This document shows positions 54,686-63,800 of a DNA stretch of 64,000 nt, piece after piece. Position numbers and translations under genes: made by a program. Source of the DNA: DYMC01 sp035406705 (GTDB taxonomy: Bacteria; Verrucomicrobiota; Lentisphaeria; Victivallales; GWF2-50-93); the NCBI GenBank assembly GCA_964426675.1, contig CAYRRM010000010.1, positions 1-64,000 of the forward strand, written 5' to 3'. A model generated the notes under the pieces. That model did not search any database, was not told the DNA's origin, and saw only the letters and a program-made list of their open reading frames with translations. Every line of letters begins with the position of its first letter. Position 1 is the stretch's first letter.

Positions 54686-55709
54686 TTTATCTGAATATAA
54701 AGATATATGGATACTTGCCGAACAGAAAGAAGGAAAACTTCTTTCAATCTCTTTTGAACTTATTACGAGAGGAATTGGGCTTGCCAGAAAGAGAAATTCA
54801 AAACTTGTTGCAATTATTTTTAGTGATGGAATTAATGATGATGAATTGCGTAAATTGATATTATGTGGTTGTGACCTGGTATTATCTGTAGAGAGCCCTG
54901 AGTTAAAAAATTTCCTCCCAGAACCTTATTCAATGGCTATGCTGGAATTAATACAAAAATATAAACCAGAAGTAATTCTTGCCGGCGCTACATCCACGGG
55001 AAGAACACTTATGCCTTATGTGGCAATGAAAGCATATTGCGGATTAACGGCTGACTGCACTCAACTCGATATTGAAGAAATTACCGGAAATCTGTTACAA
55101 ACAAGACCGGCAATTGGTGGGAATATAATGGCTTGTATAAAAACACCAAAAAATCGTCCACAAATGGCAACAATAAGACCTCATTCAACTAAGGCTGCAA
55201 TACCAGATCAGTCTAAAAAATCAGGAGAAATAATAAAGATACATCCTTCTGAACTATTGAAAAGTAGAATTCAATACATTGGTTTTCTCCCTCTTAACGA
55301 AAAACAAAACATCCAGAATGCTGAGAAAGTTGTAGTTGTAGGAAGAGGAATAAAAAAGGCGGAAAACATTGCTATAGCAAGAGAACTTGCAGAATCTATA
55401 GGAGCTGCACTTGGAGCCACTCGCGATGTTGTGGACAGAGGTTGGCTAAGCTATCCGCATCAAATAGGATTAAGCGGAAAAACTATTACACCCAAGCTAT
55501 ACATTGGACTCGGTGTGTCAGGTTCAATACAACACTTAGCTGGAATGCAAACAGCAGAAACAATAATTGCCGTTAATAACGATCCAGAAGCCCAAATCTT
55601 TAAAGTTGCAGATTTTGGTATTGTAGGAGATTTATTCGAGGTTGTTCCAGAAATGATAAAACAATTAAAAGAGGCAAAAAGTAATGAAAAGAATTTTTGC
55701 TGGAGTTGA
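54678..55709 (+). CDS. etfA: Electron transfer flavoprotein alpha subunit
   Basis: 343 aa. GATSTGRTLMPYVA near residue 100 and the C-terminal FAD motif GVSGSIQHLAGMQTAETIIAVNNDPEA with FGIVGDL are EtfA hallmarks. No N-terminal ferredoxin extension. Overlaps both etfB and the activase gene, so the three form one coupled unit. Redox partner unknown: no acyl-CoA dehydrogenase nearby. Confidence 0.95.
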   Translation: MNNLSEYKDIWILAEQKEGKLLSISFELITRGIGLARKRNSKLVAIIFSDGINDDELRKLILCGCDLVLSVESPELKNFLPEPYSMAMLELIQKYKPEVILAGATSTGRTLMPYVAMKAYCGLTADCTQLDIEEITGNLLQTRPAIGGNIMACIKTPKNRPQMATIRPHSTKAAIPDQSKKSGEIIKIHPSELLKSRIQYIGFLPLNEKQNIQNAEKVVVVGRGIKKAENIAIARELAESIGAALGATRDVVDRGWLSYPHQIGLSGKTITPKLYIGLGVSGSIQHLAGMQTAETIIAVNNDPEAQIFKVADFGIVGDLFEVVPEMIKQLKEAKSNEKNFCWS

Positions 55710-56478
55710 TATCGGCTCTACAACAACAAAAGTAATCTTGTTTGATGGGGAAAAAGTTCTTTCAAGTAATGTTACGCCAAGTGGTATTAATCCATTAAAA
55801 ACAGCGGAACAATCTCTCTATGAACAACTTAAAGCTATTGGATTAAATAGAGATGAATTGTATTGCCTTGCCGCAACAGGATATGGTAGGCGAATGATAA
55901 AAAATGCAGACATTGTCGTTACTGAAATAAAAGCCTGTGCTGCAGGGGCATACTTCTTTTCAACTCCCGACGGGAGGCCTCGTACAATTGTTGATATTGG
56001 GGGACAGGACACAAAAGTAATCATTCTCGATGAATCTGGAAATGTTGCGAATTTCGCAATGAATGATAAATGCGCGGCTGGTACTGGGCGTTTCCTCGAG
56101 GTTCTGGCAATGAAACTTGAAATGACTTATGATGAATTTGTAAATTCAGCGTTAGAGGCGGAAAATTTTATCCAGATGAATTCGACTTGCGCAGTCTTTG
56201 CTGAAAGTGAAGTTGTTTCGCTTTTAGCCAAAGGAGTAAGTAAATCCGATATAGCAGGAGCAGCGCATAATTCAATTGCTGCAAGAGTAGGTGGGATGAT
56301 AAGGAGACTTGGAACTTTTTCACCGCCTATATTTTTCGCAGGTGGAGGAGCTCTGAATAAAGCCCTCTTAAAGGCACTGGAGGATAATTTAAGTGTGAAA
56401 ATTTATTCTAGCTCTGAATCACAGAAAATAGTTGCAATTGGCGCTGCATTTTCTGCTTTTAAGAAAACGTTAATTTAA
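55684..56478 (+). CDS. 2-hydroxyacyl-CoA dehydratase activase (HgdC/BadF family)
   Basis: 264 aa, normal length. ASKHA ATPase: phosphate 1 loop GVDIGSTTTKVILFD, IVDIGGQDTKV, adenosine motif FFAGGGALNKAL. Cluster cysteines C130 (DKCAAGTGRF) and C169 (NSTCAVFAE) bind the homodimer's [4Fe-4S]. Activates a dehydratase by ATP-driven low-potential electron transfer. Co-located with etfBA (26-base overlap). The dehydratase subunits are not in the window. Could serve lactoyl-, hydroxyglutaryl- or benzoyl-CoA-type enzymes. A palindrome encodes ANFA. Confidence 0.93.
   Translation: MKRIFAGVDIGSTTTKVILFDGEKVLSSNVTPSGINPLKTAEQSLYEQLKAIGLNRDELYCLAATGYGRRMIKNADIVVTEIKACAAGAYFFSTPDGRPRTIVDIGGQDTKVIILDESGNVANFAMNDKCAAGTGRFLEVLAMKLEMTYDEFVNSALEAENFIQMNSTCAVFAESEVVSLLAKGVSKSDIAGAAHNSIAARVGGMIRRLGTFSPPIFFAGGGALNKALLKALEDNLSVKIYSSSESQKIVAIGAAFSAFKKTLI
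56045..56059. repeat. Dispersed palindrome copy 16 (in activase gene)
   Basis: Full TTGCGA-ATT-TCGCAA; encodes Ala-Asn-Phe-Ala just before the cluster Cys C130. Confidence 0.85.
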
Positions 56479-56518
56479 TACATCTCTGATATATTTTAAG
56501 ATACTTGAAAAGTCGTTA

Positions 56519-56830
56519 TTATATTTCTTTTATTACCAATAATTCGGCGTACGAGTTTGAACTGTTTTCCCATTCTCTTTCTTCTCCAGGTGCGAGGTTA
56601 ATAATATCTCCTGCTTGAAGTTTAAACTTATTTGTTCCGGAGATAAGCAGAGGGTTTCCACTGATAATGAAAAAATTAACAGGGAAATCCAGAGTATGTT
56701 TTGGGATTTTTGAGTGCGGATTAATCGTCAATTTTACAAATTCACAATTCTTTGTTTTCCCACAGAAGATACCCTCTCCCGAGTCACTCAGGAATATCTG
56801 TTTTTTACGGAGAGAAATTATTTCAGGCAT
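56519..56830 (-). CDS. Small cupin-like protein
   Basis: 103 aa. Cupin-like beta-barrel pattern: LTINPHSKIPKHT...FFIISGNPLLISG...LQAGDIINLAPGEEREWENSS, with only one His (in PKHT) where metal cupins have two, so metal binding is doubtful. Last gene of the ATP-grasp/aminomutase operon; overlaps the aminomutase stop by 8 bases. May bind or sense the pathway product. Confidence 0.7.
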   Translation of the reverse strand: MPEIISLRKKQIFLSDSGEGIFCGKTKNCEFVKLTINPHSKIPKHTLDFPVNFFIISGNPLLISGTNKFKLQAGDIINLAPGEEREWENSSNSYAELLVIKEI

Positions 56831-58001
56831 TTTTTTTCTCCATAACTTCTGTTCTTTGGTAAAGATCAGAATAAGTGCTTTTTAAAGGAATGTTGGTTGG
56901 ATTAAGATTTTTCTCAAAAATTTCTTTACACACTTTTTTAAATTTTTTCATTTCATTTCTTTGGGCATAAGGTTGAACATATCTAAATTTCTTCCCTTCA
57001 TAATTTTGTAATATTGTTTCATTTTCATTAAGCTGTAGCATATATTTTGGTAATATAGGTATTTTCCCTCCACCATTCGGAGCATCAATAACAAAGTGTG
57101 GAATAGCTATACCTGATGTCCAGCCACGAAGACTTTTTATAATTTCAATTCCTTTCTGGACGGTAGTTCTCAAGTGTTCTGTGCCTTCTACCATATCTGC
57201 CTGATAAATATAATAGGGCCTTACTCTTGCCATAAGGAGTTTGTGCAAAAGTTGTTTCATAACGACAGGATCATCATTTACTCCTTTCAGAAGGACTGTC
57301 TGATTGCCTAGAGGAATACCAGCATTTGCGAGTTTAGCAAGAGCTTTTACTGCGTTTTCAGTTAATTCATCGGGATGATTAAAATGCACATTGATATATA
57401 AAGGGTGATATTTTCTCAATATCTTAACGAGTTTATTTGTAATTCTATGTGGAAGGAAACAAGGCATTCTCGAACCGATTCTGATTATCTGAATGTGTTC
57501 TATCGACCTCAGAGTTCCAAGTATTTTATCTATAATGGAATCATCGAGCATTAAAGGATCTCCACCGGAAATAATAACATCTCTTATCTCCTTATGCTCT
57601 CTTATATAATTAAATCCATCATCAAGAAAAGATAAATTTATTTTATCAGGATCTCCTACTTTTCTACTTCTGGTGCAAAAACGACAATATGATGCACAAA
57701 ATGGAGAGACAAGAAAAAGACAGCGATCTGGGTATCTGTGAACAATACTTTTTACTGGAGAATCTTTGTCTTCACCAAGAGGATCAGTCATCAGATTATG
57801 CTTTTCAAATTCCATTTCATCAGGGATTACCTGTTTATATATTGGGTCATCTTTTTCCTTTATAAGTGAATAATAGTATCTTGTTATCTTTATTCCAAGT
57901 CGTTCTGAAAGAGATTTGAGTTTATCTAAGGGGATATTAAATCTTTCAGATATTTCTTCTAGTGTCACGGTATTAAGCAACATTTTTTTCCATTTTTCCA
58001 T
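56823..58001 (-). CDS. Lysine 2,3-aminomutase-like radical SAM enzyme (KamA family)
   Basis: 392 aa from the ATG at 58001, preceded by AGGAG; an upstream in-frame GTG at 58022 is less likely. Radical SAM cysteines C102, C106, C109; PLP lysine K313 in the glycine-rich loop (DAPNGGGKIP); Asp at 269 and 306, the positions that bind the side-chain amine in Clostridium KamA, are present, which favours lysine over glutamate. Interconverts alpha- and beta-amino acids. Embedded in an operon with ATP-grasp ligases and a GNAT. Overlaps the GNAT gene by 29 bases. Confidence 0.9.
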   Translation of the reverse strand: MEKWKKMLLNTVTLEEISERFNIPLDKLKSLSERLGIKITRYYYSLIKEKDDPIYKQVIPDEMEFEKHNLMTDPLGEDKDSPVKSIVHRYPDRCLFLVSPFCASYCRFCTRSRKVGDPDKINLSFLDDGFNYIREHKEIRDVIISGGDPLMLDDSIIDKILGTLRSIEHIQIIRIGSRMPCFLPHRITNKLVKILRKYHPLYINVHFNHPDELTENAVKALAKLANAGIPLGNQTVLLKGVNDDPVVMKQLLHKLLMARVRPYYIYQADMVEGTEHLRTTVQKGIEIIKSLRGWTSGIAIPHFVIDAPNGGGKIPILPKYMLQLNENETILQNYEGKKFRYVQPYAQRNEMKKFKKVCKEIFEKNLNPTNIPLKSTYSDLYQRTEVMEKKNA

Positions 58002-58506
58002 CTGTAGACTCCTTTTTTCCACTATATTTTAAGTTTTTAGTAAAAATCATTTTGTGATCTCTTGATTTGTAAAAATCTTTTATTATTGCAGTTAATCTAT
58101 ATTTTCTAGCAAGATAGAACTTTCTTGTATTTTTATATTTTTCCGTAGAGGATGTCTCAATAATTATCATTTTGCCACCGAGAGTTTTTATTCTTTCTTC
58201 TGAAAATTCAAGGAGTTTAGTTCCTATTCCTTTTCCTTGAAAAGATGGATCTACTGCTATCCAGTAGAGATCAAAAGTACTTTCAGTGCATGGTGTAGGG
58301 CCAAAACATACATATCCACAAATTTTGTTTTCAAGCTCCATTACGTAAAAGAAATAATCTTTTTGTTTTTTTTCCTTCAGATAAACGTCCATAAGTTCTT
58401 CAGCGATTTTAAGTTCTTTTTTAGAGAAGACTTTTGTTTTATTCAAAATATTCAATAATTTTGTTTTATCATTTCTGAGCATTTTTCTAATCTTGAAATT
58501 ATTCAT
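57973..58506 (-). CDS. GNAT-family N-acetyltransferase
   Basis: 177 aa. The acetyl-CoA pyrophosphate loop is FQGKGIGTKLLEFSEE, with VDPSF before it and FYLARKYR after. In AblB systems the acetyltransferase next to an aminomutase acetylates beta-lysine, but AblB is longer (about 270 aa), so this is a different subfamily. Lies in the five-gene operon, four bases after the second ATP-grasp gene. Substrate inferred from neighbours only. Confidence 0.85.
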   Translation of the reverse strand: MNNFKIRKMLRNDKTKLLNILNKTKVFSKKELKIAEELMDVYLKEKKQKDYFFYVMELENKICGYVCFGPTPCTESTFDLYWIAVDPSFQGKGIGTKLLEFSEERIKTLGGKMIIIETSSTEKYKNTRKFYLARKYRLTAIIKDFYKSRDHKMIFTKNLKYSGKKESTDGKMEKNVA

Positions 58507-58510
58507 AACT

Positions 58511-59518
58511 TTATCTTCTACGCCTCCATTTTGAAATTTTTAGTAGGAGTTCTGCAAAACTCGCAAAATCTATATTTGCAGCCAATAAGGCCTTTCTAAA
58601 CCCTGCGTTTGGTGATATGTCAGGATTTGGATTAAATTCAAGAAAGTAAATTTCCTCTTTTGCATTCAATCTAAAATCAACACGAGCATAAGAATCTGCT
58701 TCAAAAATTTTATATATTTTTCTTCCAAGAGACATTAATTTTTTAGAAATGTAATCGGGGATTTCAGCAGGACAATGAGATTCTGTGTTGCGATAAAATT
58801 TCGTATTTTCTTTCCATTTTGCTTCATAGGAAACAATTTTGGCTTTATTACTCGGAAAATCTTTAAAAACTATTTCCGCAGGAGGAAGAACTCTTATCTC
58901 ATTTTTATTTCCAAAAATTGCAACATTAAATTCCCTTCCATCAATGTATTTTTCAGCTAATACAGGTTTACCGAATCTCGCTATTAAATTTTTGGTTTGT
59001 ATTTTAAATTCTTTGTAGTTTCGAACATATGATTTCTCTGATATTCCAATACTTCCATCTTCAAAAGGAGGTTTGAGAAATATTGGGAAATCTATGTTAA
59101 TTTTATCTTCTGGACAAAAAATCGTTTGAAATTCAGGTGTAAGTATATCGTTCTTTTTAACTATAATTTTGGCTTTTTCTTTATCCTGTGCTAACAGAAG
59201 TGTTTTTGCCGAACATCCTGTATATGGAATATATAATAATTCCAATAGAGCAGCTATATTCATTTCAAGTTTTGGATTTCCTCTGAACCCCTCACATAAG
59301 TTAAAAATGAAATCAGGTTTCATTTCATCTACAATATCAAAAAATCTTTTTAATGGAAAGGACAGTGGAATAATTTTACATGAATAACCAATTTCTGATA
59401 AACATTCTGATATACTTAATGCTGAATCTATTACAGAACTTTCCGCTTCGAAATCATTGCGAATTTCGCATCTTTCAGGTTCATTGTAAATTATTAAAAC
59501 TTTTCCTTTTTTTTTCAT
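58511..59518 (-). CDS. D-Ala-D-Ala ligase-like ATP-grasp protein (second of pair)
   Basis: 335 aa from the ATG at 59518, overlapping the upstream gene's stop as ATGA; a 21-base in-frame extension is possible. ATP-grasp motifs: FNLCEGFRGNPKLEMN, PYTGCSAKTLLLAQDK, FLKPPFEDGSIGI, EKYIDGREF, ARVDFRLN and FLEFNPNPDISPNAGF. About 30% of residues appear shared with its partner, with different acceptor loops. Likely forms an amide bond between an amino acid and a second amine using ATP. No mur genes nearby, so a role outside peptidoglycan is likely. Confidence 0.85.
   Translation of the reverse strand: MKKKGKVLIIYNEPERCEIRNDFEAESSVIDSALSISECLSEIGYSCKIIPLSFPLKRFFDIVDEMKPDFIFNLCEGFRGNPKLEMNIAALLELLYIPYTGCSAKTLLLAQDKEKAKIIVKKNDILTPEFQTIFCPEDKINIDFPIFLKPPFEDGSIGISEKSYVRNYKEFKIQTKNLIARFGKPVLAEKYIDGREFNVAIFGNKNEIRVLPPAEIVFKDFPSNKAKIVSYEAKWKENTKFYRNTESHCPAEIPDYISKKLMSLGRKIYKIFEADSYARVDFRLNAKEEIYFLEFNPNPDISPNAGFRKALLAANIDFASFAELLLKISKWRRRR
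59457..59470. repeat. Dispersed palindrome copy 17 (in ATP-grasp gene)
   Basis: TTGCGA-ATT-TCGCA; encodes Cys-Glu-Ile-Arg, the same phase as copy 1. Confidence 0.85.
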
Positions 59519-60576
59519 TCTAAGCCATATCTTTTGCATGCAAATCCCAATACCTTATTTATCATTTGGTCATACGAATATCCTGCTGTTCTTGCAGCTT
59601 TTGGAAAACAAGAATTTTGTTCTGGATTTGGCAATATTCCTGGCAATGGATTCAACTCTATAATGTTGGGTACGGAGTTTCCATCGAGTCGTACGTCTAT
59701 TCTGCACCAATCTCTTATATCAAGACAGCGATAAGCGTTAATAGCTACTTTTTCAATGGCTTTTCTCAAGTCATTTGAGATTTTTGCAGGGCACTCAAAT
59801 ATTTCAAGAGGATTCTCATCGGTGTCCCAAATCCATTTTGCTTCATAGGAATAGAGTTTTTTAGATTGAGGCGGAAGTTTATCAAATTTTATTGCGACAA
59901 TTGGTAATACTTCTATTTCATCATCATTTCCCCAGATAGCAACTGTAAATTCCTCTCCCGGTAAATATTCTTCTACAATTACTGGTTGTTTATATTTTAA
60001 GATTTTTTCCTTTATACGGAGTTTAGCCGTTGTATCATTTTCCACAAATGAATCTTCAAAAATACCTTTACTGCTTCCTTCTGAAATGGGTTTTACTATT
60101 AGGGGAAAATTTAGGTTTGACAAATCTATATTATCATAAGAAAAACATATTTTAAAAGGGGAAACTGGTATTTTGTTCCATGCTAAAATTTCTTTTGTCC
60201 TGAACTTATTCAGACAAATTGCAAGAGATAGTGGGCCAGAGCCCGTATAGGGGATGGAATATCTTTCACAAATCATGGGAACAAAGGATTCTCGCATGTC
60301 CCCATAAAGTCCTTCAGATATATTAAAGACTATATCAGGGGCTATCTTTTTTATGGAGATAGGAAAATCTGAGTTTCCTTCAAGAATTTCCACATAATGT
60401 CCTGAAAAGGAAATGGCTTTGGCTACAGCATCAATTGTGAAGGGAGTATCACCTTCTGCGAAAAAGTCGGGTGGAGGTTCTTCATCATTCTCCAATATGC
60501 CATTATGCTCAGCATACTCCTTCTTCAAACCTTCTTTCGTGCTACAAGCAACGACTACGTGGAGTTTTTTATTCAT
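59515..60576 (-). CDS. D-Ala-D-Ala ligase-like ATP-grasp protein (first of pair)
   Basis: 353 aa, strong RBS (AAGGGGGGAAG) before the ATG. ATP-grasp motifs: FNISEGLYGDMRES, PYTGSGPLSLAICLNK, PLIVKPISEGSSKGI, EEYLPGEEFTVAI, CRIDVRLDG and IIELNPLPGILPN. Compared with DdlA/B, the N-terminal substrate region (EYAEHNGILENDEEPPPDFF) is unusual, so the acceptor is probably not D-Ala. First gene of the five-gene unit. Cytoplasmic. Confidence 0.85.
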   Translation of the reverse strand: MNKKLHVVVACSTKEGLKKEYAEHNGILENDEEPPPDFFAEGDTPFTIDAVAKAISFSGHYVEILEGNSDFPISIKKIAPDIVFNISEGLYGDMRESFVPMICERYSIPYTGSGPLSLAICLNKFRTKEILAWNKIPVSPFKICFSYDNIDLSNLNFPLIVKPISEGSSKGIFEDSFVENDTTAKLRIKEKILKYKQPVIVEEYLPGEEFTVAIWGNDDEIEVLPIVAIKFDKLPPQSKKLYSYEAKWIWDTDENPLEIFECPAKISNDLRKAIEKVAINAYRCLDIRDWCRIDVRLDGNSVPNIIELNPLPGILPNPEQNSCFPKAARTAGYSYDQMINKVLGFACKRYGLE

Positions 60577-60670
60577 CTTCCCCCCTTGTAATTTTTAGAG
60601 AAAAGGATATTTCTCGAGGGGATTGAGAATGATGAGAAAATGAGGCGGAAATACTCTTCATACATAGAAG

Positions 60671-60685
60671 TTGCGAAATTCGCAA
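60671..60685. repeat. Dispersed palindrome copy 18 (intergenic)
   Basis: Full TTGCGA-AAT-TCGCAA in the 290-base gap upstream of the ATP-grasp operon and downstream of lacZ; nothing else recognised in that gap. Confidence 0.85.
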
Positions 60686-60866
60686 ATTCAAATGCAACAT
60701 TTATAATTTTTTCGGAATACTCTGCAGAAGAGTCTTCTATCATATAGATGGAATTAAACTTGCCCAGGAAACCAATGTAATTTTTCCATTTAGAAACAAG
60801 TTATTTTACCACACGCCTCCTTTTTTTATTATCTATTAAAATATAAGAAATATTTTTTAATGCAAA

Positions 60867-63800
60867 TTAAAAATTTTTTTTCTTTACTGTCATGTAAAAT
60901 GAAAAATTTGTAGGGACTGGCTTTATCAGGTATTCTTCAAGAGGGCCAGGCCCGCAGCTTGCACTTCCTAATCCACATTGTTTTTTGTCAATATAAAGAT
61001 AAGTCAAATCCTCCATTTTTATATCGTAGGTATGTTTTGCTTCTGTGAGATTTTCCAATGAGCAGCGTCTGGCGCTGAAATTAAAAGAATCTTTTCCTAT
61101 GAAAATGAGCTCAATACCATCCTGATTATGGATTTTCATATTTCTGACATCACACCTGTTTCCATTTTCTTGAGGATGAATGTAATTAACAAATAAATCA
61201 TCAATATGGTATGAATATTTTGCGAATTTCGCAGATTCCTTGCGGTCGTCATAATTTTCATGTGGACCTCTGCCAAACCACACTATATTTGTAAATCCTT
61301 TATTTAGAACGAATTCAAAACCAATGCGTGGGAGTGGGGGTAGATTTTTATTAGGTTTTATCTGATGTTCTACTAGAATTAGGCCGCCCTGTAGGAAATT
61401 GTAAGTAGTTTTGCATTCAAATGCTGGTTTCATTGATTTTGCTGCTAAAAGATATTTTGTTTCAAAGGAGAATTTGCCATCCTTGATTTCTTTTAATTCG
61501 GAACTTAAAATTTTTGGGATAAGTTTATCTAATCCGCTCTGAATCCACTTTTGGCCTAATCTTTCTCCAAATAACCAATTGTCATCATTATCTGTTGGAG
61601 CTCTCCAGAAATTTGGTTTTGGATTTTTATTAAGTATATTAATTCCATCAATCGAAATAGAAGAAAGTTGCGCATTTTTTTTGTCTATTGTTATTAATAG
61701 ATTTTCAAATGAAAGATCAAAAATATGATTATTTTTTTGTAATGCCCATTTTGTTTTGTTTTCTGGGATTATGATATTTGGTATTTTTGGCTTTGATATT
61801 TCGAATTGAGCCCATGCTACTTCATGTCCTTTTTCTGCCCAAGGTGTTTTTGCTTTGAGTTTTAAGGAAATATTAAGCCATAAATTTTTATCTTTACTAA
61901 TGTTATTTTTAATAGCGATTTTACATTTTTTTCTTTCCTTAGGTAGAATTTGAGGAAGGTCAAAATTCGCAGATTCGATTTCATTTGAATTTTCATCAAT
62001 TATTGCATAACTTGCTTCGAGATGAGATAAGTCGGAGAAATCATATCTATTAAGAATAGAAATAGAAAAATCCTTTAAATTAAAATCTTCTATTCTAACA
62101 GGTTCGATAATTTTTTTATATTCTATCAAACAGGGATGTGGAATCCTATCTGGAAATACCATTCCATCTATACAGAATTTAGAATCATTTGGGAAATCTC
62201 CGAAATCACCACCATAAGCGAAAAATTCTATTCCATTTTTATATTGTCGTATACCGTGATCGCACCATTCCCATACACAACCACCTATTAATTTATCGTG
62301 GTTCCAGATTGCATTCCAGTATTCCTTAAGGTTTCCGGGGCTGTTTCCCATAGCGTGTGCATATTCGCACATAAAGTAAGGTCTTTTATCTTTTTTATCT
62401 TTTGCTATTTCAATTATTTTTTGAACGGTAGGATACATATTGCTTCTTATATCGGCTACAGGGCCACCGTCTCCTGGTTTTTCAGAATGTTCTCCTTCAT
62501 AATGAATCGGTCTTGAATCTCTAGATCGAATATAATTTGCCATTGCGTGGTGATTTTTTCCGAAGCCTGATTCATTTCCAAGAGACCAGATTATTACGGA
62601 GGGATGATTTTTATCCCTTTCAAACATTCTTTTGGCTCGGTCAATAAATGCTTTCTTCCATAAAGGATTTCTTGCTGGGATGTCAGGTTCATCATAGCCA
62701 AATCCATGTGTTTCGAGATCAGCTTCATTTATAAGGTAAATTCCATATTTATTGCAAAGTTCATACCATCTTGGATCATTTATGTAATGAGAAGTTCTGA
62801 CCGCATTGATATTGTGGGTTTTCATTAGAAGAATATCTTTTAACATACCGTTCGTAGAAACAGAGTGCCCGGTATCCGGATGACTTTCATGTCTATTTAC
62901 ACCTTTTAATTTGATGGGCTTTCCATTAAGTAAGAGGGTACTGTTTTTAATTTCAATTTTACGAAATCCTACATCAAAGGATTTAGATTCGCATTCGACT
63001 CCATTCAAATTGCGAAGAGTGATTATGAGTTTATATAAATTTGGAGTTTCTGCGTTCCATAATGCTGGTTTATTTACTTCATTTTCAAATGTTATTTTCT
63101 TTTTTTTAGCTTTTTGTATTTTGATATTCTCAATTTTTTGCTGGAAGAGAATAGAGTTTTTCTCATCGATTAGTTCCAGTTCGATTAATCCTTCAAAATC
63201 TCTGTCAAGATTTTTTAGTTCTATCTCTGTTTTTATTGTCGCGTTTTGGTATTTTTTATCGAGATCAGTTTTTATAAAAACATCCCTTATATATGTTTTT
63301 GATTCTGCAATCAGGTACACATCCCGAAAAATTCCTGATAATCTCCAGAAGTCCTGATCTTCAAGATATGAGGCATCAGACCATTGAAGGACCTTTACCT
63401 GTATAATGTTTTTACCAGATGAAATGAAATCTGTGATACGAAATTCTGAAGGCATGTGACTACCCTTACTAAAGCCAACAAATTTCCCATTTATCCAACA
63501 ATAGAAAGCACTGTCAACTCCTTCAAAAATGAGAAAGAGTTCCCTGTTACTCCACTCTTCCGGGATTTCAAAGCTCCTCTTGTATAGACCTACTGGATTT
63601 TCATCTGGAACAAGGGGTGGAGTAAGAGGAATGGGGTATCTTACATTAGTATAGTGGGGTTTTCCATATCCTTTCATTTGCCAGTTTGACGGGACGTCTA
63701 TGTTGTCGAATTTTACAGATTCATCTAATAACGGGAAGAGTTCAGATTCAGGATCATGATTTTTACAATATTTAAAATCCCATTTCCCAGATAAGAGTTT

